A stretch of 64,000 bases of DNA from Stieleria sp. JC731 (GTDB lineage Bacteria > Planctomycetota > Planctomycetia > Pirellulales > Pirellulaceae). The translations under genes and the position numbers were made by a program. The notes below the pieces were generated by a model. That model saw only the letters and a list, made by a program, of their open reading frames with translations. It was not told where the DNA came from and made no database searches. The stretch spans positions 1,142,481 to 1,206,480 of the forward strand of contig NZ_JAJKFQ010000005.1 of the NCBI RefSeq assembly GCF_020966635.1. The letters run 5' to 3'. This document shows, piece after piece, positions 30,001 through 33,000 of the stretch; position 1 is the first letter of the stretch, and each line of letters starts with the position of its first letter.

Positions 30001-33000
30001 AGTCGTACCAATACGCGTATTATGCCGACGGTCAACTTGCGAGCACGACAGATTCCAACGGGGTGGTGACTTACAGCTACGATGATGCGAATCGTTTGAC
30101 CGGTGTCCAGTACGATACGACTGCTTTGGACAACGAAGGCTATCTGTACGACGAAGCAGGGAACCGTCTCGACGATGGCTTTGTTGTCGGCGATGGAAAC
30201 CGGCTGGATTCAAACGGTGACCTGACGCTTAGCTATGACAACGAAGGCAACCTGACTGGCGTTACTGACGAATCAACAGGACAAACAAAGGAACTTCATT
30301 GGGATCACCGCAATCGATTAACTCGAGTGACGATGAAAGATTCCGGTGGCAGTGTCTTGTGGCAACTCGATTTCCTATTCGATGGCTTGGATCGCCGCGT
30401 CAAACAAACGCTTCAGGTTGCCGAGGCCGGTCAGCCTTTGACGGTCAGCGAGGAACGACTGTTTATCTATGACGGTACTGATCTGGTTGCCGAAGTTCTC
30501 GTGGACACCAATGACGTCGCGACCGTGGATGTCGTCTACCTCAGCGAATCCGAAACCGATTCGGTTCATGCCCAAGACTTTGGCGGCGGCGACTTTAGTT
30601 GGCTGTTACACGACCGTCAAAAGTCCACCCGATTGATTGTCGATCCTCAGGCTACCGTAATCGACAGTATGATTTACGGTGCTTATGGCGTCTTGCTTTC
30701 GCAACAGGCTAGCGGTCCGCAATCAAGGTTCTTGTACACTGGGGGCGAGTTCGTTCCCGAACTGGATCTGTACTACAGTCGTGCAAGGTTCTACGACCCG
30801 TCGACCGGTCGGTTTTTATCAGCCGATCCGAGTGGCTTTCTTGGTGGCGATGCCAATCTCTATCGGTACGCGGGAAGCGATCCGATCAACATGGTTGACC
30901 CAAGCGGTTTAAAAGCGGTGCCTGTTGGTGGTTCTAGCGTCTCCAATGATGTCGCCGCCTCACACAGTGGTAGAGTCGCACGCGTCTGGGGAAGCGGTGT
31001 GGCGAATCCGCTCGGCAATGGGGCACGCCAGTTCCAGTTGTCGATTGACCAAAACACAACCAACATCAATGCCGCGATCGCGAAAGATCTAAAGCCGGTC
31101 ATCGAATTAACCGGTTTTTACGCGTCGCTTGCGGTCGGCGTCTTCACTTCTCCGGAAACGCTCAAATCACTGTCGATCGAAAACGTCTACCAGGCTGGCT
31201 ATAAAACGCTAAACCAATTGGGAGCCTACACCAATAGCCAATCAAAAACGATCGGTTCGCATTTGAAGGCCATTTCTGCGGACTCTCGGATGATGAGTCA
31301 GCAGTATGACCAACTTGTCAATTCCGATCCGTTTTCAAATTGGGGCCTCATTGCGAAAAACCGATTGATGTTCTGGTCGGCGGTTAGTGCTTCAACATTC
31401 CTGACCGTTGCAGATGAACTATTAGACGTCGGCGCGATGTTCGCTGACGCAGCAGTGGTTTCGATGGAAGGCTACGGCCTACCAAGCGAGCGTGCTAAGC
31501 GGGAACGCTATTCCAAAGTCGCGACGGCGATCCAGCAGCAAGGCGCACTTGCTGTAGCGAAGGCTGCGATTGATGCCATCATTGACCTGCCAAACCAATT
31601 CTTCTCCGATGACGCGACTGTCCGCGCTCAAGCACTGACGACCATCGGTGAATTCATCGCCGCCCCGGCCGCAAAAGCAGCGTCATCTGCGATTGTTCGC
31701 ACAGGCGGACGCGTCATTAGAAAGTTAGGCGGTCGCCGTCCCGGTGTAGGCAATATTGAATCGTTGCTAAAGGGCATTACCAACCCGACGGCGATGTACG
31801 ACGAACTGATCGCAGCGGTCCGGACAGATTCGCTTGATTTCGATGGCTTAAAGCACAAGCTTCGAGACAAAAACTACAACTTCGACAAGGTTGAAAAAGA
31901 AGTCAACGATTTCTTCAACCTTCCAACAACGAAGGAACGCTTGAAGGGGCTGACTGCCGCGGAAATTGAGCGATTAAAGGATATCTCGAAAACGATCGAG
32001 TCATCGAGGTTCATCAAAGAACCGATCGCGCCGAATTACTACGAGGTCATCAAGCCCGATGCCCCAGGTCCAGAGGATTATCTGTTCCACGAAACCGATG
32101 GTCTTGCCAAGAGAATGTTGGATTTCAAGGACCCGGACGTTCAGGGCAAAATCGGGCAAACCAGTGCTGTTGCGAAAAAGCTTGAAAAGTTCGCATCCTC
32201 GTCACTGGATCCCCGCCTGGCCAAGTTCTCAAAGTCACTTAGCGAATTCATGGGGCACAAGGGTCGCATCGGCCTGCCCAACGTCTGGAATAAGCTTGAT
32301 AAAGTCATGCACGAAGCAATTGATTCGGTTAAGCCTGGGACTGGGTCGGTTACAGACAAACTAAACCGTTTGTCGCGAAAAGAAGCTGCCGAGGTGATTC
32401 GGATCATTGATGAAAAATCAGTACGCAATCCGGTGATGACAGAGATCACGGCTCAGTTCGCATTCTCAGAGCAAGGTAAAGCTTTAGGAATCAATGGTGT
32501 ATTCGAGCGGGGATCATTCGGAGCATCGATCGATCAATTTCTGTTCCGGGCTGATTGGGTTACCAACATTGTCACCGGAAAGTCGACACCGTTCAGCGTT
32601 TTGCAAGGAGAGCGATATGCGTACGCATGGCGGATTGTTTCTGACCTATTCAAAACACCTCTCGGACCGCTTAGCGATTTCGACTTGAACTTCACAACGG
32701 CGACGCTGGAGCAATATGAAAAGCTAATTGCGAAGCAGTCGGAAAAGGTCTTCGATAAAGACAAGATTGACCCTAAAACCGGCAAGAAAGGTGTTGTTAA
32801 AGATAAAGATATTGTTGGTGCGGACGCTATCAACAAGTTCTATGAGTTTGCCAAGGACGAACTTGATGATCGAATTGCACGCGCCATTTCCAACAATGAT
32901 GCGGCGCTGACGACGGAGCTGAAGTCTCTTCGAGAATCGTTCGACACCTACGAGAACTCACATCGTAAATATGAGTTGGTGGAACTCTATAAACAGGATG

